Notes: generated by a model not told the origin, from the sequence alone. A stretch of DNA of 64,000 nucleotides from Luteimicrobium subarcticum (GCF_002798015.1 NZ_PGTZ01000009.1:124001-188000), one strand, 5' to 3'. Counted from the first letter of the stretch, positions 51,379 to 61,609 are shown. Program-made: numbers and translations.

Positions 51379-52107
51379 GTGGGCGTACTGGACCGCTTCG
51401 AGAAGTCCGTCGAGCGCGCTTTCAACAGCGCGTTCTCGAAGTTCGGCGGCGGCGAGATCAAGCCGGTCGACCTGGCGAGCGCGCTGCGCCGCGAGGTGGA
51501 CGAGCGGGCGGCCGTCGTGGGCCGCGACCGCACGGTCGCCCCGAACGAGTTCACGATCCGCCTCGCGCCCGACGACTTCGCGCGCATCGAGGACTGGGGC
51601 GCGGAGACCCTGGCGGAGGAGCTCGCGATGACCGTCACGAGCCACGCCGCCGACCAGCACTACGCGTTCGTGGGTCCCGTGAGCGTCACGTTCGAGCGGG
51701 ACGAGTCGCAGCCGTCGAGCCACTACGTGGTCCACTCGGCGAGCGTGCGCGGCAACCAGCCGCCCCCTCCCCCGGTGTCGGGCGGCACACCGGCCGTCCA
51801 GGCGTCGAACCAGCGGCACCCCCTCATCGACATCGACGGCCAGCGCTACCTGCTGACGGGCCCGGTCACGGTCATCGGTCGCGGCTCGGAGGCCGACATC
51901 GTGGTCGACGACCCGGGCGTCTCGCGCCGCCACCTCGAGATCAGGGTGACGCGGGACGGCGTCGTCGCCTCCGACCTCGGCTCGACGAACGGGCTGTTCG
52001 TCGAGGGCCACCAGGTGCCCGCCGCGACGCTCCTCGACGGCAACAGCCTCACCATCGGCCGCACGCGCATCATGTTCTGGACCGGCACCGGTCCTGAGGA
52101 CGGGTGA
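51379..52107 (+). CDS. fhaA: FHA domain protein FhaA (DUF3662 + FHA)
   Basis: Phosphothreonine-binding adaptor of the PknA/PknB system (242 aa). The N-terminal DUF3662 domain (GVLDRFEKSVERAFNSAFSK to about residue 125) is followed by a short Pro-rich linker and a C-terminal FHA domain (GRGSEADIVVDDPGVSRRHL, GSTNGLFVEG). In mycobacteria FhaA binds phosphorylated MviN and PbpA. The GTG at 51379 is preceded by GGAGGAGG; longer starts add a basic non-homologous leader. It is first gene of the operon. Confidence 0.95.
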   Translation: MGVLDRFEKSVERAFNSAFSKFGGGEIKPVDLASALRREVDERAAVVGRDRTVAPNEFTIRLAPDDFARIEDWGAETLAEELAMTVTSHAADQHYAFVGPVSVTFERDESQPSSHYVVHSASVRGNQPPPPPVSGGTPAVQASNQRHPLIDIDGQRYLLTGPVTVIGRGSEADIVVDDPGVSRRHLEIRVTRDGVVASDLGSTNGLFVEGHQVPAATLLDGNSLTIGRTRIMFWTGTGPEDG

Positions 52108-52117
52108 TCCGCGCGCG

Positions 52118-52756
52118 ATGAGCGAGCTGACCTTCACGCTGCTCCGCCTCGGGTACCTCGTCGTCCTGTGGCTCCTGGTCCTGTCGGCGATCCGTGTGCT
52201 GCGGCGCGACCTGGCCGAGCCCGCACCGACCCCTGAGCCGGCACCGCAGCAGCCCCGCGCGGAGCTGCGACCCTCGTCCGGTCCCGTGCAGGTGCCGCAG
52301 TACCACCACGCCACCCCGACCGGGACGCCCGCCCAGGGTGTGCAGTCCGCGCCGGTCTCGGCGCCGACGCCCGCCGCGGCACAGACCGTGGGCAACCTGC
52401 CCCGCACGCCCGTCCTGCCGGGCACGACGGACTCGCGCACCGCCGCACGCCACCAGCCCCGCGTCAGCACGACGCGCCTGGTCGTGGTCGAGGGCTCGCT
52501 CCGGGGGACGTCGCTGCCGCTCAGCGGCTCGGGCGTGCTCCTCGGACGCGCACCGAGCTGCACCCTCGTACTGGACGACGACTACTCGTCCGCGCGCCAC
52601 GCGCGTGTCTTCCCGCAGCACGGCAGCTGGTTCGTCGAGGACCTCGGGTCCACGAACGGCACCTATCTCGACGGCAACCGGCTCGTCGCGCCCGTAGAGG
52701 TCCGCCCAGGATCGCAGATCCGCATCGGGCAGACCGTGATGGAGCTCCAGAGGTAG
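52118..52756 (+). CDS. fhaB: FHA domain protein FhaB/FipA
   Basis: A 212-aa membrane-anchored FHA protein. The single N-terminal helix (LLRLGYLVVLWLLVLSAIRV) is followed by a Pro/Ala/Thr-rich linker (residues 33-105) and an FHA domain (GVLLGRAPSCTLVLDDDYSS, GSTNGTYLDG). The homologue in Mycobacterium joins cell-division and envelope proteins after PknA phosphorylation. It lies 10 nt after fhaA. Confidence 0.94.
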   Translation: MSELTFTLLRLGYLVVLWLLVLSAIRVLRRDLAEPAPTPEPAPQQPRAELRPSSGPVQVPQYHHATPTGTPAQGVQSAPVSAPTPAAAQTVGNLPRTPVLPGTTDSRTAARHQPRVSTTRLVVVEGSLRGTSLPLSGSGVLLGRAPSCTLVLDDDYSSARHARVFPQHGSWFVEDLGSTNGTYLDGNRLVAPVEVRPGSQIRIGQTVMELQR

Positions 52757-52765
52757 CCCGGGCCG

Positions 52766-54292
52766 ATGACCTTCGCGCTGCGGTACGCCGCACGGTCCGA
52801 CGTGGGACTCGTGCGGGCGGACAACCAGGACTCCGGATACGCCGGTCCCGACCTCGTCGTCGTCGCCGACGGCATGGGCGGGCACGCCGGCGGTGACATC
52901 GCGTCCGCGCTCGCCGTGGGCGCCCTCGCGCACCTCGACGGGCACGACCACTCCCCCGTCGACGGACCGGGAGAGCTCGAGGTGGCGATCGAGACGGCGC
53001 GCGAGAGCATCGTCGCGCGCTCGACCGCAGAGCCTCGGCTCGCCGGCATGGGGACGACCGTGACCGCGCTGCTGCGTGCGGGCGACACGCTCGTCATGGC
53101 GCACCTCGGCGACTCGCGGGCCTACCTGCTCCACGACGACGAGCTCGTGCAGGTCACGACGGACCACACGTTCGTGCAGCACCTCGTCGACACGGGTCGC
53201 ATCGCCCCCGAGGAGGCCGAGCACCACCCGCAGCGCAACGTCGTCATGCGGGTGCTGGGCGACTTCGAGGTCGACCTCACGCCCGACATCTCGGTGCGCG
53301 AGGCGGTCGTGGGCGACCGCTGGATGCTCTGCTCCGACGGGCTGTCCGGCTTCGTCGGGGCCGACACGATGACGCAGATCCTCATCTCCGTCGAGGACCC
53401 GGGCGCGTGCGCCGACACGCTGGTCCAGCTCGCGCTGCGCGCCGGCTCGACCGACAACGTGACCTGTGTGATCGCGGACGTCGTCGGTATGCCCGACGCG
53501 GCCGACGCGACCACGGAGGCCGTCCCGGTGGACGGCGCCCCGACCACGGAGTCACCGGACGCGGCGTACTCCCCGACGCTGCCCGTGGTCGTCGAGGTCG
53601 TCGGCAGCGCGGCGCGCGAGCACGTCGTGCCGCTGGCCGGTGACGACGCGGCCGCCGACGACGTCCTCGCCGTCGACAACGACGAGGCCGGCGACGACTC
53701 CTCGGACGACGCGGCCGACAGCCCCGACGACGCGGCGGAGCGGCCCGCCGACGGCGACGCTCCCCCCGCCCCGACGGGTCGCCGACGGCTTCTCGCGGTC
53801 GGCGCGACCCTCCTCGCGCTGGTGCTCGTCATGGCGGGCGGCTACGCGGCGTACGGGTGGACGCAGAAGCAGTACTTCGTCGGGACGAGCGACGGTCAGG
53901 TCGCGGTCTTCCGCGGTGTACCTCAGAGCGTGGGTCCCATCACGCTGTCCACGCCGGTCGAGCTCACGGGTGTACAGGTGTCGACCCTGCCGTCGTACGT
54001 CGCGGACCGGCTCGACCAGACCATCCCGGCGTCGTCCTTGGCGGACGCCGAGACGATCGCTCGCGACGTCGTGACCGGCACCGTCCCGACCCCCGGACCG
54101 ACGGCCACCGGGTCGCCGACGTCCGATCCCACGGCCGCCACGCCCGGGCCGACCGCCACCCCGGGATCCACCACCACCGCGCGACCGCGGGCCACCGCGA
54201 CCACGGCGCCGCGCGCGACCCCGCCGCACGCGACGGTTCCCCACGCGAGGGCGACCCCGCACGCGACCCGCACCACAGGGTCCGCCGGATGA
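52766..54292 (+). CDS. pstP: PP2C-type Ser/Thr phosphatase PstP
   Basis: Reverses PknA/PknB phosphorylation. The PP2C domain (residues 1-240) shows DNQDSGYAG, VVADGMGGHAGG, MGTTVTALL, GDSRAYL, LCSDGLSGFV and STDNVTCVI, with the metal-binding Asp residues in place. An acidic linker, one transmembrane helix (residues about 345-368) and an extracytoplasmic part ending in a Thr/Pro-rich tail follow. The stop overlaps the rodA ATG by 4 nt. Confidence 0.95.
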   Translation: MTFALRYAARSDVGLVRADNQDSGYAGPDLVVVADGMGGHAGGDIASALAVGALAHLDGHDHSPVDGPGELEVAIETARESIVARSTAEPRLAGMGTTVTALLRAGDTLVMAHLGDSRAYLLHDDELVQVTTDHTFVQHLVDTGRIAPEEAEHHPQRNVVMRVLGDFEVDLTPDISVREAVVGDRWMLCSDGLSGFVGADTMTQILISVEDPGACADTLVQLALRAGSTDNVTCVIADVVGMPDAADATTEAVPVDGAPTTESPDAAYSPTLPVVVEVVGSAAREHVVPLAGDDAAADDVLAVDNDEAGDDSSDDAADSPDDAAERPADGDAPPAPTGRRRLLAVGATLLALVLVMAGGYAAYGWTQKQYFVGTSDGQVAVFRGVPQSVGPITLSTPVELTGVQVSTLPSYVADRLDQTIPASSLADAETIARDVVTGTVPTPGPTATGSPTSDPTAATPGPTATPGSTTTARPRATATTAPRATPPHATVPHARATPHATRTTGSAG

Positions 54293-55893
54293 GCGCGTCC
54301 GCCGTCGCCGCGCCTCCGCGCGCCACCACGAGCGCCCCCGCCCGCCCCCGGCGCGGTGCCGAGCTCATGCTGCTCGTCGTCGCGCTGGCCGTCGGCATCG
54401 GTGCGTACGCCCTGGTCAGCATCCGAGTGGTCGACAGCCTGCCCGCCGACTTCTGGGCCCAGGTGACCGGGTTCGTCGCGGTCGCGGTCGTCGCCCACCT
54501 CGTGCTCCGCTTTCGCGCTCCGTACGCCGACCAGGTGATCCTGCCGGTCACGCTCGGCCTCAACGGCATCGGTCTGGCGATGATCTACCGCCTCGACCTG
54601 GCGTCCCAGAAGGGCCTCAAGCCGCACGACCTCGCCGGACGCCAGCTCGAGTGGACGGCCATCGCCGTGCTCGCCGCGCTGGCCGTCGTGTGGTTCCTGC
54701 GCGACCACCGTGCGCTGCGCCGGTACACGTACATCGCGATGCTCGTCGGCCTGGGCCTCGTGATGCTGCCGCTGATCCCTCACGTGGGGCGAACCATCAA
54801 CGGCGCCCACATCTGGGTCGCCATCGGCCCGCTGTCGCTCCAGCCGGCCGAGCTCGCCAAGATCGCCTTCGCGATCTTCTTCGCCGGCTACCTCGTCACC
54901 CACCAGGAGACCCTCGCCGTCGCCGGCCCCAAGGTCCTGGGCCTCCAGCTGCCGCGCCTGCGCGACCTGGGACCGATCCTCGTGGTCTGGGCCGTGTCCA
55001 TCGTCGTGCTCGTCGCCGAGACCGACCTGGGGACGTCGCTCCTGTTCTTCGGGCTGTTCGTCGCGATGCTCTACATCGCGACGCAGCGCGTGTCGTGGGT
55101 CTTCATCGGTCTCGTCCTCATGGGCGTGGGCGCAGGGTTCGCCGCGACAGCGTTCCCGCACGTCCAGGTCCGCTTCCAGATCTGGCTGCACGCCTTCGAC
55201 ACCGACGTGTTCAACGGCAGCCCGGGCTCCGGGCAGCTCGTGCGCGGGCTCTACGGCCTCGCCAACGGCGGCCTGTTCGGCACCGGGTGGGGCAACGGGT
55301 ACCCCAGCCTCGTGTCCTACGCCTTCTCGGACTTCATCTACACGTCGCTCGGCGAGGAGCTCGGCCTCACCGGGATGCTCGCGATCCTGCTGCTCTACCT
55401 GATCCTCGTGCAGCGCGGCCTGCGCACCGCGATCGGCGTGCGCGACGGGTTCGGCAAGCTGCTCGCCGCCGGGCTCGCGTTCACGATGGCCTGGCAGCTC
55501 TTCGTCGTCGTCGGCGGGGTCACCCGGCTCATCCCGCTGACCGGGCTCACGATGCCGTTCGTCGCCCAGGGTGGCTCGTCCCTCCTGGCGAACTGGCTGG
55601 TCGTCGGCCTGCTGCTGCGCATCTCCGACAGCGCCCGGCGCCCGTCTGCGGCACCCGAACGCGGGTCCGTGGCCCCGGGCGGCATCCACGTCGCGCCGGA
55701 GCAGGACGCCGCCGACCCGGGCGCGGCACGGGCGACGGACGAGCCCACCGTCGTCGTGACCCGCCCGACGCCGCCACCCGCCCCCCCGGGGCCCTCGGAC
55801 GCCCGGCACACCACGGACGACCCGCCGGACGAGTCGGCCAGGTCGACCGTCAAACGCCCCCCGGCACCCGGTGAGGAGGACCCGCGCGCATGA
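54289..55893 (+). CDS. rodA: peptidoglycan polymerase RodA (SEDS family)
   Basis: A 534-aa polytopic glycosyltransferase that polymerises lipid II together with the class B PBP encoded next. It has many hydrophobic helices, the SEDS motifs AETDLGTSLLFFG and PFVAQGGSSLLANW, and an unusually long cytoplasmic Pro/Asp/Thr-rich tail (from about residue 445). The ATG overlaps the pstP stop (ATGA), and the TGA overlaps the pbpA ATG. Confidence 0.93.
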   Translation: MSASAVAAPPRATTSAPARPRRGAELMLLVVALAVGIGAYALVSIRVVDSLPADFWAQVTGFVAVAVVAHLVLRFRAPYADQVILPVTLGLNGIGLAMIYRLDLASQKGLKPHDLAGRQLEWTAIAVLAALAVVWFLRDHRALRRYTYIAMLVGLGLVMLPLIPHVGRTINGAHIWVAIGPLSLQPAELAKIAFAIFFAGYLVTHQETLAVAGPKVLGLQLPRLRDLGPILVVWAVSIVVLVAETDLGTSLLFFGLFVAMLYIATQRVSWVFIGLVLMGVGAGFAATAFPHVQVRFQIWLHAFDTDVFNGSPGSGQLVRGLYGLANGGLFGTGWGNGYPSLVSYAFSDFIYTSLGEELGLTGMLAILLLYLILVQRGLRTAIGVRDGFGKLLAAGLAFTMAWQLFVVVGGVTRLIPLTGLTMPFVAQGGSSLLANWLVVGLLLRISDSARRPSAAPERGSVAPGGIHVAPEQDAADPGAARATDEPTVVVTRPTPPPAPPGPSDARHTTDDPPDESARSTVKRPPAPGEEDPRA

Positions 55894-57344
55894 ACGTCCC
55901 CATCCGACGCCTCGCGACCGTCGTCCTCGTCATGATGCTCGCGCTCATGGCCGCGACGACGTACTACCAGTACTTCCGGGCGGGCGAGCTGAACACCGAC
56001 GGACGCAACGTCCGCACGATCTACCGCGAGTACGGCGTGTTCCGCGGGCCGATCGTCGTCGGCGGCACGTCCGTCGCGGTCTCCGACCCCGTCGACGACC
56101 CGTTCAAGTACCTGCGCAGCTACTCCAAGGGCTCGCTCTACGCCCCCGTCACGGGCTTCTACTCGGTGACGTTCGGCCGGACCCAGATCGAGGACTCCGA
56201 GGACGACGTCCTCAACGGATCGGCGGACGAGCTCTGGATGCAGCGCGTCAAGCAGTCCCTCACGGGTCAGCAGCAGCAGGGGTCGTCCGTCGAGCTCACC
56301 ATCGACCCGAAGGCGCAGGCCGCGGCGGCGAAGGGCCTCGGCGACCAGCGCGGTGCCGTCGTCGCGATCGAGCCGAGCACGGGGAAGATCCTCGCCCTGT
56401 ACTCGTCGCCGTCGTTCGACCCGAACCTCCTCGCAGCGCACGACACCAAGAAGGTCAACGAGAACTACCAGAAGCTGCTCAACGCGAGCGGCAGCCCGCT
56501 CACCAACCGCGCCATCGCGGGCGACACCTACCCGCCGGGCTCGACGTTCAAGCTGGTGACGTCCGCGGCGGCGCTCGAGAACGGCGACTACTCCCCCGAC
56601 ACGCAGATCGACGCACCGAACGAGCTCCCGTACCCGAACTCGAGCAAGGCCCTGCAGAACTACGGAGGCGAGGTGTGCTCCCCGACCGGCAAGATGTCGC
56701 TCGAGGCGGCGCTCGAGATGTCGTGCAATACGGCCTTCGCGCAGCTCGGGCTCGACCTCGGTGACGACGCGCTGGTGTCCCAGGCGAAGAAGTTCGGCTT
56801 CGACACCGACCTCAGCGTGCCGATGACGGTGACGCAGAGCCACGTGCCGCCCACGGACGACAAGGCGCAGACGATGCGGACGGCCATCGGTCAGGGCGAC
56901 GTCACGGCCACCCCGATGCAGATCGCGATGATCAGCGCGACCATCGCGAACGGTGGCCGCGAGATGCAGCCGTACCTCGTCCAGACGGTCCGCGACCCCG
57001 ACCTCAAGGTCGTCTCCGAGGCGGAGCCCCAGGAGCTGCGGGAGTCGGTGTCGACGTCCACCGCGCGCCAGCTCACCGACATGATGATCGGCGTCGTGCA
57101 GTCCGGGACGGGCACGCCCGCGCAGATCCCGGGCGTCGAGGTCGCCGGCAAGACGGGGACGGCCGAGAACGCCGCCGGGCAGGCGCCGCACGCCTGGTTC
57201 ACCGGCTTCGCCCCGGCCGACGACCCGAAGGTCGCGGTCGCGGTGATCGTCGAGCACGGCGGGAGCGCCACGTCCGAGGCGACCGGCGGGACGGTCGCGG
57301 CACCGATCGCGAAGGCTGTCATCCAGGCGGTGCTGGGCGGATGA
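55890..57344 (+). CDS. pbpA: class B penicillin-binding protein PbpA
   Basis: Transpeptidase that cross-links peptidoglycan (484 aa). One N-terminal membrane helix (TVVLVMMLALMAATTYY), a dimerisation domain, then the transpeptidase motifs PPGSTFK (nucleophile S218), SCN in EMSCNTAFAQ and KTGT (K421). It partners RodA by gene order. In mycobacteria PbpA is a PknB substrate and FhaA ligand. Confidence 0.96.
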   Translation: MNVPIRRLATVVLVMMLALMAATTYYQYFRAGELNTDGRNVRTIYREYGVFRGPIVVGGTSVAVSDPVDDPFKYLRSYSKGSLYAPVTGFYSVTFGRTQIEDSEDDVLNGSADELWMQRVKQSLTGQQQQGSSVELTIDPKAQAAAAKGLGDQRGAVVAIEPSTGKILALYSSPSFDPNLLAAHDTKKVNENYQKLLNASGSPLTNRAIAGDTYPPGSTFKLVTSAAALENGDYSPDTQIDAPNELPYPNSSKALQNYGGEVCSPTGKMSLEAALEMSCNTAFAQLGLDLGDDALVSQAKKFGFDTDLSVPMTVTQSHVPPTDDKAQTMRTAIGQGDVTATPMQIAMISATIANGGREMQPYLVQTVRDPDLKVVSEAEPQELRESVSTSTARQLTDMMIGVVQSGTGTPAQIPGVEVAGKTGTAENAAGQAPHAWFTGFAPADDPKVAVAVIVEHGGSATSEATGGTVAAPIAKAVIQAVLGG

Positions 57345-58876
57345 AGCCGGTCAAGGGTCTCGCGCTCGGCGGCCGCTACCACCTGGTGCGGCGGATCGCC
57401 GTCGGCGGCATGGGCGAGGTGTGGGTCGCACAGGACGACTCCCTCGGTCGCGACGTCGCGGTCAAGGTCCTCCGTGCCGAGTTCGCGGGCGACGAGGACT
57501 TCCTGCGCCGCCTGCGCACCGAGGCGCGCAACAACGCCAAGCTGTCCCACCCCTGCATCGCGCAGATGTACGACTACGGGGAGCAGGACGGCACGGGGTA
57601 TCTCGTCATGGAGCTCGTGCAGGGCGAGCCGATGTCCGACCTGCTCGAGCGGGAGCCCGTCGTCCCCGTGGCGCGCCTGCTCCCGATCCTGTCGCAGGCC
57701 GCCGACGGCCTCCACGCGGCACACGTAGCAGGCGTCGTGCACCGCGACGTCAAGCCGGGGAACATCCTGCTCGAGCGCGGCGGCGGCGTGAAGCTCACCG
57801 ACTTCGGCGTCTCCCTCGCCGCCAACCAGGTGCCGATGACCGCGACCGGCATGGTCATGGGGACGGCGCAGTACCTCTCCCCCGAGCAGGCGATCGGCCG
57901 CCCCGCGACGCCCGCGTCGGACGTGTACGCGCTCGGGATCGTGGCGTTCGAGGCGCTCATGGGCAAGCGACCGTTCACCGGACCGACGCCGGTGGACATC
58001 GCGGTGGCGCACGTGAACCAGCCGGTCCCGCCGATGTCGGGGACCATCGACCGCGAGCTCGTCACGCTCGTCGAGGCGTGCCTGTCCAAGGACCCCGCCG
58101 GTCGTCCGCGCAGCGCCGCGGTGATGGCCCGTGCCCTCGAGCAGATCACCGCACGGATCGCGCGGGACCGGTCGGCCCGGCGCGGGGCCCACGCGACCGA
58201 GGTCATCGCCCTGCCGCCGAGCACGACGACGCGCCCCGCGTCGCCGTCGCGCGGTAGCGGACAACGACCCGCGGCGTCCGCCGTCCCGGAACGGGCCGAA
58301 GACAAGCCCGGCGAGACCGCACGCGCCTACCCGCCGCGTCGTGTCGTCCAGCAGTCGCGCGCGGCCGAGGAGAAGACCGCGGCACCGCGGTCGCGGCCGG
58401 CGCCGACGCGGGCGGCCGCACGGACGGGGACGACCCGTGCCGCGGCACGACCTGTCGCGGCACGCCACCGCGACGCGCCAGCACGTTCCACGGCGCCCGC
58501 ACAGGCACCGGCGGCCGCCGCCGGAGCGGGGGCCGCGACGGCCGCGCCGCCGCCTCCTCCGCCGAGCTCGCGCGCCACGGTCCGGACCCGCGCCGAGGTC
58601 CGACGGGACCAGGAGGCGCGGGCGGCACGCCCGACCGCGTCGAACCGCCTGGGCGGCGGCGGGATCGGCCCGTTGTCCTGGCCGGCGGTCGCCCTGGTCG
58701 TCGCCGTGGTGGTGCTGATCCTCGCGGCGGTGTTCGGCCTGGCCGGAGGGGGTGGCTCCGGCGACGGCAAGAGCGCGGGAGTGACGGAGAACGGGGTCGG
58801 GGATGGGATGATCGTCCTGTCCACGACGGACTGGGGGTCTGCGCACGGCGGCCCGACGATCGATAAGGACGCGTAG
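57341..58876 (+). CDS. pknA: Ser/Thr protein kinase PknA-type
   Basis: Hanks-type kinase (511 aa): glycine loop AVGGMGEVWV, VAVKVL with the ATP lysine, catalytic HRDVKPGN, DFGVSLA and GTAQYLSPEQ. The kinase domain ends near residue 275. It is followed by a long basic Ala/Arg/Pro/Thr linker, one transmembrane helix (WPAVALVVAVVVLILAAVFG) and a short extracytoplasmic tail. No sensor domain, as in PknA. The first ATG overlaps the pbpA stop. Confidence 0.93.
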   Translation: MKPVKGLALGGRYHLVRRIAVGGMGEVWVAQDDSLGRDVAVKVLRAEFAGDEDFLRRLRTEARNNAKLSHPCIAQMYDYGEQDGTGYLVMELVQGEPMSDLLEREPVVPVARLLPILSQAADGLHAAHVAGVVHRDVKPGNILLERGGGVKLTDFGVSLAANQVPMTATGMVMGTAQYLSPEQAIGRPATPASDVYALGIVAFEALMGKRPFTGPTPVDIAVAHVNQPVPPMSGTIDRELVTLVEACLSKDPAGRPRSAAVMARALEQITARIARDRSARRGAHATEVIALPPSTTTRPASPSRGSGQRPAASAVPERAEDKPGETARAYPPRRVVQQSRAAEEKTAAPRSRPAPTRAAARTGTTRAAARPVAARHRDAPARSTAPAQAPAAAAGAGAATAAPPPPPPSSRATVRTRAEVRRDQEARAARPTASNRLGGGGIGPLSWPAVALVVAVVVLILAAVFGLAGGGGSGDGKSAGVTENGVGDGMIVLSTTDWGSAHGGPTIDKDA

Positions 58877-60924
58877 TGGTGGAGAACCCGCAACGGATCC
58901 TCGCCGGCCGGTACGAGGTCGGTGAGCTGATCGGTCGTGGCGGCATGGCCGAGGTGCACATCGGGCACGACACCCGACTCGGCCGGACCGTCGCGATCAA
59001 GGTGCTGCGCGCGGACCTCGCGCGCGACCCCTCGTTCCTCGCCCGCTTCCGGCGCGAGGCGCAGGCGGCCGCCGCACTGAACCACCCTGCCATCGTCGCC
59101 GTGTACGACACGGGCGAGGACATCGGTACAGATGCGGCGGGGAACCGTACACACACGCCGTTCATCGTCATGGAGTACGTCGAGGGGCACACCGTCCGCG
59201 ACATCCTGCGCGACGGGCACGCCGTGCCGATCGACGAGGCCGTCGAGATCACGTCCGGCGTGCTGTCCGCGCTCGAGTACTCGCACCACGCCGGGATCGT
59301 CCACCGCGACATCAAGCCCGCGAACGTGATGATCACGCCGACCGGCGCGGTCAAGGTCATGGACTTCGGCATCGCGCGCGCGGTCGCCGACTCCGCGGCG
59401 ACCATGACCCAGACGCAGGCCGTCATCGGCACCGCGCAGTACCTCTCCCCCGAGCAGGCGCGCGGCGAGACCGTCGACGCCCGCAGCGACCTCTACTCGA
59501 CGGGCTGCCTCTTCTTCGAGCTGCTCACCGGGCGTCCGCCGTTCACCGGTGACTCCCCCGTCGCGGTCGCGTACCAGCACGTCAGCGAGGCGGCGCCCGC
59601 CCCGTCGAGCGTGGCACCCGACGTCCCCGAGGTTCTCGACCGGATCACGCTGCGCGCCCTCACCAAGGACCGCGACCAGCGCTACTCCACCGCAGCGGAG
59701 TTTCGCTCCGACCTCGATGCCGCGATGCACGGCGGCACGCTGAGCGCACCCCCGGCCGCGACCGCGGTGCTCGGCGCCGCCGCGCTCGGCGCGGGCGCGG
59801 CCGCCCTCGGTGCGGACGCCGGCGCCACGCAGCTGCTGTCGCCCACCCCGACCCAGGCGTGGGGTCAGGCCGCTGCGACGACCCCGGTGGCCGAGCCGCC
59901 CGTGGCGCCGGAGGACGAGGAGCCCGCGAAGAAGTCGCACAAGGGTCTCATCTGGACGCTCGTGGCCGTCGGCGTCGTCGCACTCGCCCTCATCGTCACG
60001 CTGCTCCTGCTCGACGGCGGCAAGGACGAGGCGCCCCAGCAGGTCGCCGTCCCCAACGTGGTGGGCATGACGAAGGACGCCGCGACCCAGGAGCTCGACA
60101 AGGTCAACCTGAAGATCTCCGCCCTGCAGGCCCCCTCTTCCGAGAGGCCCGAGGGCGACGCCGCGAGCTCCGACCCGAAGGCAGGCACGCAGGTCGACGA
60201 GGGAAGCACCGTCAAGGTGTACTTCTCGGCCGGGCCGCAGTCCGTCGAGATCCCCGACGACCTCGCAGGGAAGTCGTTCTCGGAGGCGCAGGCCGAGCTC
60301 ACGGCCCTGAAGCTCAAGGTCTCGGGGCCGTCGTCGGAGAACAGCGCCGACGTCAAGAAGGACACCGTCACGCGGACCGAGCCCAAGGCCGGCTCGACGG
60401 TCGATGCCGGGGCCACGGTCGAGATCTTCACGTCCAACGGTCTCGTCGAGCTGCCCGACGTCACGGGGGAGAAGGCCGACGACGCGGTCAACAAGCTCAC
60501 GAACGAGCTCAAGCTCCAGGTCAGCCAGACCTCGCAGGACGTCACGGACAAGAACCAGGACGGCAAGGTCCTCGCCCAGTCCCCGAACCCCGGCTCCGTC
60601 GCCCAGCACAGCACGGTCACGCTGACGGTCGGCAAGTTCGCCGAGCAGATGCTCACCGTGCCCGGCGACCTCATCGGCAAGTCGCAGGAGGACGCCAGCG
60701 CGGAGCTCCAGCAGAACGGCTTCACGCACGGCGAGGACCAGAACGTCCAGAGCGATCAGCCTGAGGGCACGGTCGTCAACGTCCAGCCCGGCCCGGGAAC
60801 CCAGGTCAAGGCGAGCGACCCGATCGTCCTGTTCATCTCGCTCGGTCCAGGAACGCCCGACCCGACGTCCACGGACGGGCTCGGGGGCGGAGGTCGGGGA
60901 GACGACGGCGGCGGCCGGGGCTGA
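58876..60924 (+). CDS. pknB: Ser/Thr protein kinase PknB with four PASTA domains
   Basis: Sensor kinase of 682 aa. The kinase domain (GRGGMAEVHIG, VAIKVL, HRDIKPANVM, DFGIARA, GTAQYLSPEQ) ends near residue 280. A Gly/Ala linker and a membrane helix (LIWTLVAVGVVALALIVTLL) lead to four extracytoplasmic PASTA repeats that bind muropeptides or lipid II. A Gly/Asp tail ends the protein. The GTG overlaps the pknA stop by one base. Confidence 0.96.
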   Translation: MVENPQRILAGRYEVGELIGRGGMAEVHIGHDTRLGRTVAIKVLRADLARDPSFLARFRREAQAAAALNHPAIVAVYDTGEDIGTDAAGNRTHTPFIVMEYVEGHTVRDILRDGHAVPIDEAVEITSGVLSALEYSHHAGIVHRDIKPANVMITPTGAVKVMDFGIARAVADSAATMTQTQAVIGTAQYLSPEQARGETVDARSDLYSTGCLFFELLTGRPPFTGDSPVAVAYQHVSEAAPAPSSVAPDVPEVLDRITLRALTKDRDQRYSTAAEFRSDLDAAMHGGTLSAPPAATAVLGAAALGAGAAALGADAGATQLLSPTPTQAWGQAAATTPVAEPPVAPEDEEPAKKSHKGLIWTLVAVGVVALALIVTLLLLDGGKDEAPQQVAVPNVVGMTKDAATQELDKVNLKISALQAPSSERPEGDAASSDPKAGTQVDEGSTVKVYFSAGPQSVEIPDDLAGKSFSEAQAELTALKLKVSGPSSENSADVKKDTVTRTEPKAGSTVDAGATVEIFTSNGLVELPDVTGEKADDAVNKLTNELKLQVSQTSQDVTDKNQDGKVLAQSPNPGSVAQHSTVTLTVGKFAEQMLTVPGDLIGKSQEDASAELQQNGFTHGEDQNVQSDQPEGTVVNVQPGPGTQVKASDPIVLFISLGPGTPDPTSTDGLGGGGRGDDGGGRG

Positions 60925-60936
60925 CCGCCCCGGGGC

Positions 60937-61563
60937 TCAGCGCCGCACGAGCGGCGCGAGCCCGGCCGCGCGCTCGACGGCGTCCGCGGCCCCGCACACC
61001 TCGAGCCAGTTGGCCAGGAGGCGGTGCCCGCCCTCGGTGAGCACGGACTCGGGGTGGAACTGCACACCGTGGAGCGGGAGCTCCCGGTGCTGGAGCCCCA
61101 TGACGATGCCTGACGCGGTCTGCGCGGTGATCTGGAGCTCGTCGGGCACGGTGTCCCGCACGACGGCGAGCGAGTGGTACCGCGTCGCCGTGAAGGGCGA
61201 CGGCAGCCCGCCGAGCACCCCGGTGTCGTCGTGCTCCACGAGGCTGGTCTTGCCGTGCATGAGCTCGGGCGCGTGCGTCACCGTCGCACCGAAGGCCTCA
61301 CCGAGCGCCTGGTGCCCCAGGCAGACACCGAGCATCGGCGTCCCGGTCGCGGCGCAGTCACGGATGACGTCCAGGGAGTCGCCGGCGCCCTTCGGGTCAC
61401 CCGGGCCGGGGGAGATCAGCACCCCGTCGAACCCTCCGCGCTCCGCGAGCGGCGGCACCGCGTCGTTGCGCACCACGACGGTCTCGGCACCGAGCTGGTC
61501 GAGGTAGCCGACGATCGTGTAGACGAACGAGTCGTAGTTGTCGACGACGAGGATGCGGGTCAT
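60937..61563 (-). CDS. pabA: anthranilate/aminodeoxychorismate synthase glutaminase subunit
   Basis: Class I glutamine amidotransferase (208 aa) giving ammonia to TrpE or PabB. DNYDSFVYTIVGYL, SPGPGDPKGAG, the nucleophile in GVCLGHQALGEAFG, and the His/Glu pair in GVQFHPESVLTE are present. By position next to pknB it corresponds to the gene named trpG or pabA in relatives; which partner it uses cannot be told. AGGAGC lies 6 nt before the ATG. It is convergent with pknB. Confidence 0.92.
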   Translation of the reverse strand: MTRILVVDNYDSFVYTIVGYLDQLGAETVVVRNDAVPPLAERGGFDGVLISPGPGDPKGAGDSLDVIRDCAATGTPMLGVCLGHQALGEAFGATVTHAPELMHGKTSLVEHDDTGVLGGLPSPFTATRYHSLAVVRDTVPDELQITAQTASGIVMGLQHRELPLHGVQFHPESVLTEGGHRLLANWLEVCGAADAVERAAGLAPLVRR

Positions 61564-61609
61564 CGGTGCTCCTGGGCGGGTGTCGGGGGAGTGGTGCGGC
61601 ACCGGGCCG